From: Coenobita brevimanus
Taxonomy: Eukaryota; Arthropoda; Malacostraca; Decapoda; Coenobitidae
Length of the DNA stretch: 64,000 nt
Assembly: GCA_032717465.1 (NCBI GenBank)
Contig: CM064748.1
Coordinates: 8,761,392 to 8,825,391 of the forward strand
Direction of reading: 5' to 3'
Of this stretch, positions 20,935 to 31,163 are shown in pieces (position 1 is the stretch's first letter; the number at the start of each line of letters is the position of its first letter). The position numbers and the translations under genes are program-made. The notes under the pieces were generated by a model. The model was not told the origin of the DNA. It saw only the letters and a program-made list of their open reading frames with translations, and searched no databases.

Positions 20935-21560
20935 ATATCTATTGCCATGTACTGTGGCAAGACTGAAACGATCTATTGCCATGTACTGTGGCGAGACTGA
21001 AACGATCTAATGCCATGTACTGTGGCAAGACTGAAACGATCTATTGCCATGTACTGTGGCAAGACTGAAACGATCTAATGCCATGTGCTGTGGCAAGACT
21101 GAAATGATCTAATGCCATGTATGGCAAGACTGAAATGATCTAATGCCATGTATGGCAAGACTGAAACGATCTAATGCCATGTATGGCAAGACTGAAACGA
21201 TCTAATGCCATGTATGGCAAGACTGAAACGATCTAATGCCCTGTATGGCAAGACTGAAATGATCTAATGCCATGTATGGCAAGACTGAAACGATCTAATG
21301 CCATGTATGGCAAGACTGAAACGATCTAATGCCATGTATGGCAAGACTGAAATGATCTAATGCCATGTATGGCAAGACTGAAACGATCTAATGCCATGTA
21401 TGGCAAGACTGAAACGATTAATGCCATGTATGGCAAGACTGAAACGATCTAATGCCATGTATGGCAAGACTGAAATTATCTAATGCCATGTATGGGAAGA
21501 CTGAAACGATCTAATGCCATTTACTAGACGAGACTGAAACGATCTATTGCCATGTACACT
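20935..21560. repeat. 34/31-bp minisatellite, about 19 units
   Basis: Five units of 34 bp (GATCTATTGCCATGTACTGT..) are followed by about 13 units of 31 bp that lack one CTG (CATGTATGGCAAG). A further 34-bp-like unit and a partial one follow. Variation is mostly AAACG versus AAATG. Confidence 0.95.
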
Positions 21561-21960
21561 CGAACACTGTAATTTTTCCCCCTGATATTATCCGGAGTCG
21601 TTCCCTGTGAGCGACAAGCCGTTCTTGAACCCCACATCCAAAGCCACAACCCCAAGACCAGTGTTAGCATTGTTGGAGACTTGTGAAACGACCCTGGCGA
21701 TGTTACAGTGTGTCATGATTGTTGTTATAGACTATCAGAACCAGTGGGGGTAAATATATAAAGGTATTTAATGTGTAATACTGTGGTGTTACCCACAACA
21801 TATGGGAGAGGCACGAAAATGAAAGAAGACCTACAATGTATTATGTGTTATTGTCTATATACCTATGTCCTGTATTGTAATGTTACAAATAAGTCAAGTC
21901 AAGAGCATCTGTGGCTTAAACTGCCACGTTAATATGAATTAATAATTGTCGAAAACTGCA
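21561..21960. other. Unassigned stretch between minisatellites
   Basis: No gene, TIR or match to other sequence in the window was recognised. It contains stops in all frames. Confidence 0.4.
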
Positions 21961-22270
21961 CATAACCTGTGTTAATGATAAATAACCGCATGTCTTTTTA
22001 ACATAACCTGTGTTAATGATAAATAACCGCATGTCTTTTTAACATAACCTGTGTTAATGATAAATAACCGCATGTCTTTTTAACATAACCTGTGTTAATG
22101 ATAAATAACCGCATGTCTTTTTAACATAACCTGTGTTAATGATAAATAACCGCATGTCTTTTTAACATAACCTGTGTTAATGATAAATAACCTGTGTTAA
22201 TGATAAATAACCGCATGTCTTTTTAACATAACCTGTGTTAATGATAAATAACCGCATGTCTTTTTAACAT
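21961..22270. repeat. 41-bp minisatellite, 7 near-perfect units
   Basis: The unit starting CATAACCTGTGTTAATGATA recurs at 21961, 22002, 22043, 22084, 22125 and 22166, and again near 22228. The sixth unit contains an internal 20-bp repeat of its first half. Units look identical, implying recent amplification. Confidence 0.96.
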
Positions 22271-22632
22271 AAGGTCCAACTTGCTGTGCTTATGTCACAT
22301 AACAGCTTACAACAGGATGAAATAGTTGGCAGGTCTACCGAAGTATTTTATGCTATTGATTTGTTGGTGGTTAATACAAAGGTGTTTGATAATATTAATA
22401 TGAACAATACGTGACGGACCATTTCATCACAGTCTTTAGTTATACTGGTTAACAAAGGGTGGGAATGTTGCACGAGAGGATAAGAGGAGCGTATGATGGA
22501 GACAGGAACCCATAGAGATGAATGGTGGAGGTGGTAGCAAGATTGTATGAGAAAAGACATCATATCTTTTAAGAGATGCTGTTGACTATACAGGTACTTA
22601 TATGTAACATTATAATGCCGGACGTAAGTATA
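22271..22632. other. Unassigned stretch
   Basis: No feature recognised. It lies between the 41-bp array and the MITE. Confidence 0.35.
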
Positions 22633-22634
22633 TA

Positions 22635-23166
22635 CAGTAATCACTCTAATATTCAGACGTGCAATATCCGAACATCCCCACTACCCGGACATAATCGTCC
22701 TGGGATCCAATATTCCCAAAATGGTCCCAAAACCCCAAAAAATAAAAAATAAAACCGATTTTTTCCCGTCCGGTTCATACTGTACTTTTTTCCATACTAT
22801 ACTTAGCTCATTTCACTCTTTAATGTCCTTTGTTGGTGTGAATAGGGTGTTAGTAGCTATGCATGTGCAGTAGGAATGTGTTTTTCTGAGTTAGGCTAGG
22901 TTAGGGTCCATAAGTACCAGAATGTATATTAATGTATGAACATACATTTTATGTTTCTTTTGCATTTATTTCAGTCATTTATGTGCCTTATTGGTGTGAT
23001 TTGGGTCTTAAATAGGTGCTATGCATGTCCAGAGGGAGTTGTATAGGTGTTTCTCTGAGTTAGGGTCCATAAGTACAAGTCCATTATCTGGGGCTCAATA
23101 TCCGGACAGAACCAATATCCGGACCTACCTATGGCTCTATTACGTCGGATATTGGAGTGATTACTG
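22635..23166. mobile_element. Tigger-like MITE related to the 54.7-kb element
   Basis: The left terminus is CAGTAATCACTCTAATAT and the right, reverse-complemented, CAGTAATCACTCCAATAT. TA flanks at 22633-22634 and 23167-23168. Inner sequence (CCGAACATCCCCACTACC; AATATCCGGACAGAACC; TATGGCTCTATTACGTCG) matches both ends of the intact element at 54678-57771, so this is a 532-bp internal-deletion derivative. Confidence 0.85.
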
Positions 23167-23168
23167 TA

Positions 23169-23227
23169 TACAAAACAATGCTCTCCCACAGCGCGCGTGG
23201 CAAGTTCAAATTACGGACGGGAAAAAA

Positions 23228-23258
<31 letters not shown>

Positions 23259-23351
23259 GGACCATTTACAGAATGTTGGATCCCAGGACGATTAGGTCCG
23301 GGTAGTGGGGATGTTCGGTTATTGGGCGTCCGGATATTAGAGTGATTACTG
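23169..23351 (-). mobile_element. Second Tigger terminus, inverted
   Basis: Read on the minus strand it starts with CAGTAATCACTCTAATATC and continues CCGAACATCCCCACTACC, then a poly-A run (T run on plus at about 23231-23260). It ends with the CCGTCCGTAATTTGAACTTG stretch also found at about 54783-54800. It is a solo 5' end of the same family, head-on to the MITE. Confidence 0.75.
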
Positions 23352-24650
23352 TATTCTTAATACCTTCCACATACCTTGCCTATCTGTTCTGTCATAAACT
23401 TTCTCCAAGTCCATGAAGGCAGCATACACTTTCTTTCCCTTCTCTAGATACTTCTCCACTAAACATCTTAGAACAAATATCTGATCTACACACCCTTTTC
23501 CCTTCCTAAATCCCCCTTGTTCTTCTCCAACTAGCTCCTCTGTCAGATGCCTAACCCTATCAATGAGTATTCTACCATATATTTTACCAGTCTCACTAAG
23601 AAGGCAAATACCCCTAGGTTACCACATACTTCTCTCTCCCTTTTTCCTTTGTATAAAGGAACAATTATACCTGATTTCTTTCCTCTGGAACCCTTCTCTC
23701 TTCCCAAGCCAATCTACACAACTTCCATATCCACTCCACAATAATCTCACTCCCATGCCTAAGCATTTCCTCACACACTTCATCAATTCCTTGGGCCTTC
23801 CCCAACTTAATCTTCTTCATTGCATCCACTACTTCCGCCCTACTGATCTCTTCCTCCCTCCTCTCATCTCTTCTTCTCCCAGCCATTCCCCAACCACTTA
23901 TACTCACACTGCTCTCATTCTCTACATTCAACAAATCCTTAAAGTGCTCCTTCCATCTCCTCAATTTCCACCAACCATCTATTATTTCTCATTTTCACTC
24001 CCCTACTATTTCCCCTTTCCCACTGCCTTACTTTCTTTACCTCCTTCCAAAAGAATTTCTTACTCTCCCTCCATTTCACACTCAGATTCCTCCTAAACTG
24101 TTCATCCACTTTCTTCTTACTCTCCTTCACCAGTCTCTTAACCTCCCTTCTCCTGCTCACATATACCTCTCTCTTCTCTCTCTCATCGTCTCCCCTACCT
24201 CTACTCACTAACCATTCACTATATGCCTTCTTCTTTTGTTCCACAGCTCGTTTCACCTCGTCATTCCACCATGCTGTCCCTTGCACACCCTTGCATCTCC
24301 TCCTCACTCCACAAACCACGTCACACGCTAAGCCTATCTCTTCCGTGAATATCTTACAAACGTCTTCCACCCCTTCCATCTGCTCTAGCTCATACCTTCC
24401 CAGTCTTTCTTCCACTATGATCTTATACTCTGTCATTTTCTCACTATCTTACAATTTCTTCACTCTTCTCACAGGAGTTGCTTCCTGCTGTCTTCCCCTT
24501 CTTCTCCTCAACCACTGTCTTTGCAGCTGTACCTTGGCCATCACTAAGTGATGGTCCGAGACTCCATTCCCCCCACCCTCTCCACACTCTTGCATCCAAC
24601 ACTTGTCTTCTCATTCGCTCATCCACACACACGTAGTCTATCATTGCCTC
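23352..24650 (-). pseudogene. LINE-G, unit copy 1, 5' half
   Basis: The minus-strand continuation of 19872-20920. It encodes RVPEERNQV and GEMLRHGSEIIVEWIWKLCR (RT start), the linker REVKRLVKESKKKVDEQF (165-codon frame 23939-24436) and, at 24444-24644, MIDYVCVDERM and GWGEWSLGPSLSDG from the end of the endonuclease. The expected SDH region reads SDG. The upstream endonuclease is absent; the copy ends at 24650 against Repeat B. Confidence 0.82.
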
Positions 24651-25110
24651 ACACTATGCGATATTTGGCATACTTTGCGATATGTGATAGCATGCATGCA
24701 ATAATGTGGTAACTCTCATTATTTCATAATCTGAAAAATAAATCAGGGATTGCAAAATTGACAAGTCAACTGTAACACTAGTACAACTGTAGGATTTAGT
24801 AACTTACGATAACCAGTATTATAATCTGCAAGGTACTTAACAGTTAAACAAATTCAGTAATGTTAATTAATCACTCCACATATAAATATATTAATTCCAC
24901 AGTAATTACCAATTTTTGTGAAGAAATGCCTTTGTTTATGAGTGAGATAATTTTGATCAAAAAGTGATAATTTTAATGTGCCGGGTACAATAATATGGGT
25001 TTGGGAATTTGGCGACACTGCTCAGCAGGAGACTGCCAGCTTCCCTCTTCCAACACAACATTACCACCTGTAGATGAGTGTTATGCATCTTTTATATGTT
25101 TAATTATTGT
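24651..25110 (+). repeat. Repeat B, long form
   Basis: It contains the short Repeat B at its end and about 260 further bp (GCGATATGTGATAGCATGCA, then AATCACTCCACATATAAATA). The inverted partner is 48106-48600. No coding signal. Confidence 0.85.
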
Positions 25111-25189
25111 GCAGTCATGTTATTTGCATACTATTTGCTTTTTCAGGTTGCTTTCTCTACAGTTCAGTAATATAGATATGTTTGTTGCA

Positions 25190-26462
25190 TTTGGTATCGT
25201 AAATTTTAGCTTCAAAACTTGCCTTTGACGAGGTCCTTGATCCCTACCGATATTTTACCATTAGTTACGTGTTTTGTTATACGAGAATTCATTATACGAT
25301 TTTTGCAAATTGAACCTGACTGCTTGTCTCCTTGGGACCTCCCTGTATCAGGCAAACTATAACAACTAGAGAAAAAGGTAAAGATACATAAGACTCATCA
25401 ACTCATCCTCTTTCAAATGAAAGTATCCCCTCGTCTCCAGGTGGTCCCGTCAATGAGTAAGGATAAGTTAAAGTTCAGTGGGTGATGAGAAGACGCTATA
25501 CAAGTCGACCAGCTTTGCTCCGCACCTAAAATCGTGTCGGCTATACAAGTCGACAGGCGCATTGGGGATATACATTTTTTTTGTCTCTCTCTCTTTCTCT
25601 CTCTCTCTCTCAGTTACCCTGATGCTTTCTACTTCCTCATCTCCCATACTTTTGCTGAAAACTTTTTAGCTACTTCTGTCATTCCTCATTTCACACTGAT
25701 CCATAGACCTAATACATTATGCCACTCCTCATGCCTCGCTATTCTTTATTCCTTCCCATTTCCTCTTCCCTGGACAGTCTTTATTTCTTCCTGTAGCTCT
25801 CTTCTCCATTCTATAGTATTTCCACTACATTATTAAATGGTCAACTGTTCCTTTAATTGGGGTCATCTTCGTGCACACAATTTTCATATCATATCGCACC
25901 GTCCTGCTATCTACCTATTTGCTTATTCATATGAAAAATCCTGTTCATGTCGTATACTGCATAACAGTTTTTCAAGCCACCCTTCACTCTTTCATTCATT
26001 CAGTTAAAGTTCCTAGATAACTGCATATATCTGCTTTGATCACATTAATGCAGTTCTCCACACTGCTCCATTTCTGGCAGCCTGCCTTTTCAGTCCCCTT
26101 ATCTCTGAGGGCACACTGTATGACCCTGTCCAAGGTCTTTTTTGCTCTGCCTCTCACAACCCTACCCTTGACGCCCACATCCTTCACCTTCGACACCCAG
26201 TTCTCATGTTCCATCTTATGAACATGGCCAAACCATCTCACTCTACCCCTCCTCATCACAACACCAATACATTCAAGTACCATTCTTCCTCTCAACTCTT
26301 CATTTGTAATAATAACATTGCCATAGTAATATTATTACCCTCAGGCCTATCATTCAAAGATGCACTACACACCCATATCATAATTATCGCTGCTGTATGT
26401 CTGAGCCTAAGAATATCCTCTTCCTTTACCATCCAGGTCTAACTATTCTACCACATTACACT
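25190..26462 (-). repeat. Left arm of inverted pair: LINE-Z 3' end
   Basis: This block matches, inverted, 29922-31163 along its whole length. 26000-26462 encodes the LINE-Z C-terminus on the minus strand: RRGRVRWFGHVHKMEHENWV, then VVRGRAKKTLDRVIQCALRD. 25190-26000 is noncoding, contains a CT run at about 25588-25612 and is probably the LINE-Z 3' UTR or shared flank. Confidence 0.85.
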
Positions 26463-26796
26463 GCTATCTATCTATTGACCTACCTAGTGTTGTATGGGGA
26501 CGGTAGTATTTTGTTACTGATTTCCTGAAGCCATATCTGATAAAGGAAAGGGTTGGATGATGATGGTAGTTTTAATGTAGTGTATTATGCTTTTTGTAAT
26601 TTTGTATTTGCCTGTGGACTGGGCTGGCTGTAAGGGGTGATGGGGAGGCCAGGGTTATTTAAACAAACTTTATTGAAGGTTATTTAAAGTTTGATATTAT
26701 CGTCATCATCATCATCATCCAGATCTGTTTTCCCACCTAAAGATGCAGAATAGGCAGATTTCATAGAGCCAGAAAAACCCAAGTGCTTCTTTTAAT
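26463..26796 (+). repeat. Repeat E copy
   Basis: CCTACCTAGTGTTGTATG through the GGGCTGGCTGTAAGGGGTGA core to TCCCACCTAAAGATG matches 15812-16062 with small indels. No coding content. Confidence 0.85.
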
Positions 26797-29410
26797 ACCT
26801 ATCTATCTATCTATTGCCAGACGCTTTAATCCCGTAAGGGGTGGCCACAAACAAATCGCCTCCATGTCCCCCTGTCCCCTGCCATTTCATTGCCCTGCTT
26901 CTAGCACCTCCCCCCCCTCTCATATACCTCTCCACTCCATCCATCCATTTCATCCTTGGCATCCCCTCTACTTCACTCACATACACTCCTCATCAGTCTC
27001 CATCCTGTCTACATGGCCCAACTACCTCAATGTATGTCTCCCAATGCTTCCTGTCACATCCACATCCACACCACAATGCTCCTTTACTTCTTTATTTGTC
27101 AGTCTCTCCATGTGACTCCACATGCTTCTCTCAAATAACTCATTTCCACTGCTCTCTCTATTGACCTCTGTCCCTCCTACAAGGTCGAAGCTTCACTTCT
27201 ATATGTCAGAGTTGGTATCACAATGCTGTCATGTAGTAACATCTTCACTTCCATTCTCATTTCCCTGTTTCTTATCACTGCTTTGAAGGAACTAGCAACC
27301 TTTTTATCCCTGTTGTACACTTCCAAGCACTTCATCCTCTGAACTTCCATTGTTACTCATCACACTACCCAAGTACTAAAATGCACTGCTATTTTTCCAT
27401 TTTTTCCTCATCCAACCTCAGTGCACATTTGCTGACTTCACTTCTCTCAAAGACCATAACTTTATTCACCTTTACATTCCGTTTTTTACACACACTCCCA
27501 AACTCATCCACCAAGCCTTTTAGCTTCCCTACGTCTTCACTTAACATCACAGTATCATATGCAAACAACAATACAGGGAGTTTCCAAACACTGCCCTGTT
27601 TCATTAGGGTTGCTCCAACATCCAGTACCCTACCTTGTATCTCTTATATAACCTCATCCATATACAGATTGAACAACCATGGAGACATGACACATCCCTG
27701 TTTGAATCTAACCTTCAAATAGAGAAATTCACTCAGTCACTATCCACTGTCACTACAGCCCTAGCACCCTCATACCTGCTCTTCACTGCATTCAGCAACT
27801 TCTCATCTACTCCAGATATTCTTAATTCTTTGCATAACCCATGTCTATCCACCCCGTCATATGCTTTCTCCAAATCCATGAAGGTTGCATAGAACTTCTC
27901 TCCCTCCTCTAGGAACTTTCCACTAAAGATCTAAGAATGAATATCTGATCTACACAACCCTTTCAATTCCTAAAACCTCCCTGTTCTTTTCTAACTTATT
28001 CCTACAGTTATTTCCCTAACTCTGTCACTAAGGATCCTACCATATACTTTTCCTACTACTCCAAGAAGACAAATGCCCTTATGATTACCAGACACTCTTT
28101 TTCCCGTTTTCCTTTGCACAAGGGAATAATTATTGCCCGTCTTATAATCCTCTGGGACTCTACCTTCATCCCAGGCTAATCTGCACGTCTTCCACATCCA
28201 TTCTACTACTATCTCTCCCCCATGCTTCAGCATTTCACCACTCACTCCATGAATTCCTAGGGATTTCCCGATTTTAACTTTTTTCATTGCTTCCACAACT
28301 TCCATCCTACTGATTTCTTCCTGTCTCTCTGTCCCACTCTGTCTAATTCTCTTTACTTCTTTCCAGAACATTTTCTTACATTCCCTGTACTTTACACTGA
28401 AATTTTTTTCCAAATTCCTCGTCCACTCCCTTCGTGCTCTCTCTTACTAATCTTCTGACCTCTCTTTTCCTCTTGACATATAACTCTCTCTTCCGTCTCT
28501 TAACTTCTTCCGCATCCTTGTTTCTCATCCCTTTACTACATGCTTTCTTCTTTTGTGGCACAGCCTGTCTCACGTCTTCATTCCACCATACTGTTCCTTG
28601 CACCCCCTTTCGTCTTCTCTTCTACCCCACACAGCACGTCACATGCTGCACAGATTTCTTCTGTGAATATCTTGCATGCATCTTCCATGTCCCCCATCAG
28701 CTGTAATTCATATTTACCCAATTCCTCCTCCTTTTCTCTCTTATATTCTGCCTTTTTAATCCTCTTGTAACCTTTCTACCCTCCTTGCATAAAGTACTTC
28801 CTCCTGTTCTTCCCTTCTATTTCTCCATTTCACTTGGACCTTGATTCTCACCACCAGCAAGAGGTGGTCAGAAAGTCCACTCCCCCAACCTCAGTATCCT
28901 CTTGCATCCATTACACATCTTCACATCCTTTCACCCACACACACATAATCAATCATTGCCCTTCCGGTCATTCAGTTCACCACCCACCCTTCTCATCACT
29001 CGCCACGTATACCTATGGAATATTTTGTTCCTGAAGAGGATATTGACTATGATGAAGCCCCTCCCGGCACAATGTCCACTAAAGCACTGCCGTTCTCATC
29101 CATCTCTGTAGGCACACCTCACCCACCAACTACTCCATCCACAGTCACATTCCCTACTTTACAATTCATATCGACAGTCAAAAACACTCATTCCTTTCAA
29201 ACTTTTCTTTGCACGCTTCCACATTTGTCCAGAACTCTTCTCTCACTCTGCTTGCATGATCTTGCGTTGGTGCATACACGCACACAGTCGCCCACATTTG
29301 TAGCCCAAATTTCAATCTTACCCACACAGTCCATGAGCCAACTGATCCATATTCTCTAATAGTCTCCTTCCATCTGTTACTCACAACAATACACACTCCT
29401 CTTGCCGATT
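26797..29410 (-). pseudogene. LINE-G copy with partial endonuclease
   Basis: On the minus strand the GATA tail is at 26797-26815. The coding region is heavily decayed. Recognisable pieces are FAYDTVMLSED (27389-27604, FADD changed to FAYD), GKSLGIHGVSGEMLKHGGEI (27991-28413), KREVRRLVRES (28376-28603) and the endonuclease start GVCIVVSNRWKETIREYGSV to VCVYAPTQDHA (29178-29396). A near-frame SDHLLL occurs around 28870. The 5' leader and first about 60 codons are missing. Many stops. Confidence 0.85.
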
Positions 29411-30370
29411 ATTTTGTGTCATTTGCAGAAAAGTAGAGGGAGGGGGAGGAAAGATTACAAAGTGGAGAGTTAGAATGGAGTACAAAGGTTCAAGAGTAAA
29501 TGTAGATAAGAGAAAAGTGATATCTAGGGCTTGTGGTGGTACAGTCAAAGTAGAAGAAGTGTGGTCATGTGCAATTTGCCACAAGAGTGTGGGAAGTATC
29601 TCTATCTTGTGCAGAGTTTGTGATACGTGGGTGTATAAACGACGTAGTGCTATGATAGGCAATCTCCAAAATAATCCTTATCTTGTATATGCAGTGTGTT
29701 GGGGAAAACAGATAAAGATTAAGTGGCGTGAAATGATTGATCTTGCTTTAGAGTCTCTGAAGTGTGTCAAGGAAATTCATTTTTTGGGGAACATGTTATG
29801 TGCTGGAGGAAGGGCTGGAGCTAACTGTGGAACAACTGGGGGAAGTTCAGGGACTTTTGCCTTTCCTTATATTGTAAGAGCTCTCCTGTGCTAAGGGATC
29901 CTTGTATACAGCATATGTTAGAAGTGTAATGTGGTAGAATAGTTAGACCTGGATGGTAAAGGAAGAGATATTCTTAGGCTGAGACATACAGCAGTGATAA
30001 TTATGATATGGGTGTGTAGTGCATCTTTGAATGATAGGCCTGAGGGTAATAATAATACTATTACAGGGTTGTTATTACAAATGAAGAGCTGAGAGGAAGA
30101 ATGGTACTTGAATGTATTGGTGTTGTGATGAGGAGGGGTAGAGTGAGATGGTTTGGCCATGTTCATAAGATGGAACATGAGAACTGGGTGTGGAAGGTGA
30201 AGGATGTGAGCGTCAAGGGTAGGGTTGTGAGAGGCAGAGCAAAAAAGACCTTGGACAGGGTCATACAGTGTGCCCTCAGAGATAAGGGGACTGAATAGGC
30301 AGGCTGCCAGAAATGGAGTAGTGTGGAGAACTGCATTTATGTGATCAAGGCAGATATATGCAGTTATGTA
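29411..30370 (+). pseudogene. LINE-Z RT end, zinc-finger motif and C-terminus
   Basis: A 139-codon frame (29475-29894) reads MEYKGSRVNVDKRKV, then CAICHKSVGSISILCRVC and DTWVYKRRSAMIG, then LKCVKEIHFLGNMLCAGG. The CxxC-x12-CxxC-WVHK pattern is a zinc-finger-like module found within the RT-to-C-terminus region of this RTE-like family; His of WVHK is Tyr here. Near-continuous sequence leads to RRGRVRWFGHVHKMEHENWV (from 30101) and VVRGRAKKTLDRV. A stop follows at about 30296. This is the best LINE-Z C-terminal half in the window. Confidence 0.8.
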
Positions 30371-31163
30371 GGAACTTTAACTGAGTGAATGAAAGAGTGA
30401 AGGATGGCTTGAAAAACCGTTATGCAGTATATGACATGAACAGGATTATTCATATGAATGGGCAAATAGGTAGATAGCAGGACGGTGCGATATGATCTGA
30501 AAATTGTGTGCACGAAGGTGACCCCATTTAAAGGAACGGTTGACCACTTAATAATGTAGTGGAAATACTATAGAATGGAGAAGAGAGCTACAGGAAGAAA
30601 TACAGACTGTCCGGGGAAGAGGAAATGGGAAGAAATAAAGAATAGGGAGGCCAGAGGAGTGGCATAATGTATTAGGTCTAGTGATCAGTGTGAAATGGGG
30701 AATGATATAAGTAGCTAAAAAGTTTTCAACAAAAGTGTGGGAGATGAGGAAGTAGAAAGCATTAGGGAAACTGAGAGAGAGAGAGAAAAAAATGTATATC
30801 CCCTATGTGCTGGTCAACTTGTATAACCGTCACGATTTTAGGTGCGGAGCAAAGCTGGTTGACTTGTATAGCGTCTTCTCATCACCCATTGAACTTTAAT
30901 TTATCCTTACTCATTGATGGGACCACCTGGAGACGAGGGGATACTTTCATTTGAAAGAGGATGAGTTGGTGAGTCTTATGTATCTTTACCATTTTCTCTG
31001 GTTGTTATAGTTTGGCTGATTCAGGAAGGTCCCAAGGATACGAGCAGTCAGGTTCAATTTGGCATACTTGTATAATGGAACACGTAACTAATGATAAAAT
31101 ATCGGTTGGGTTCTAGGACCACGTCAACGGCAAGTTTTCAAGCCAAAATATATGATACCAGTA
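30371..31163 (+). repeat. Noncoding right arm of inverted pair
   Basis: It matches 25190-26000 inverted. It probably represents the LINE-Z 3' UTR or common flank. The arm ends at 31163, one base before the LINE-G leader begins. Confidence 0.8.

Larger units (their letters stand above)
20921..23351. mobile_element. 2.43-kb composite insertion in LINE-G
   Basis: The left outer end is CTGTAATATGATCAATATC; the right end, reverse-complemented, is CAGTAATCACTCTAATATC. They agree at 12 of 19 positions. TA borders both sides (20919-20920 and 23352-23353). LINE-G copies at about 40513 and 47092 show the uninterrupted reading CCATATATTCTTAATACC. The insertion contains two minisatellites and a complete Tigger-like MITE. 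It may be one decayed Tigger-type element or several merged ones. Confidence 0.6.

Noticed and set aside
20935..22270. Two regular repeat arrays, considered as CRISPR
   Set aside because: Units follow each other directly with no unique spacers, and the sequence is eukaryotic; these are minisatellites.
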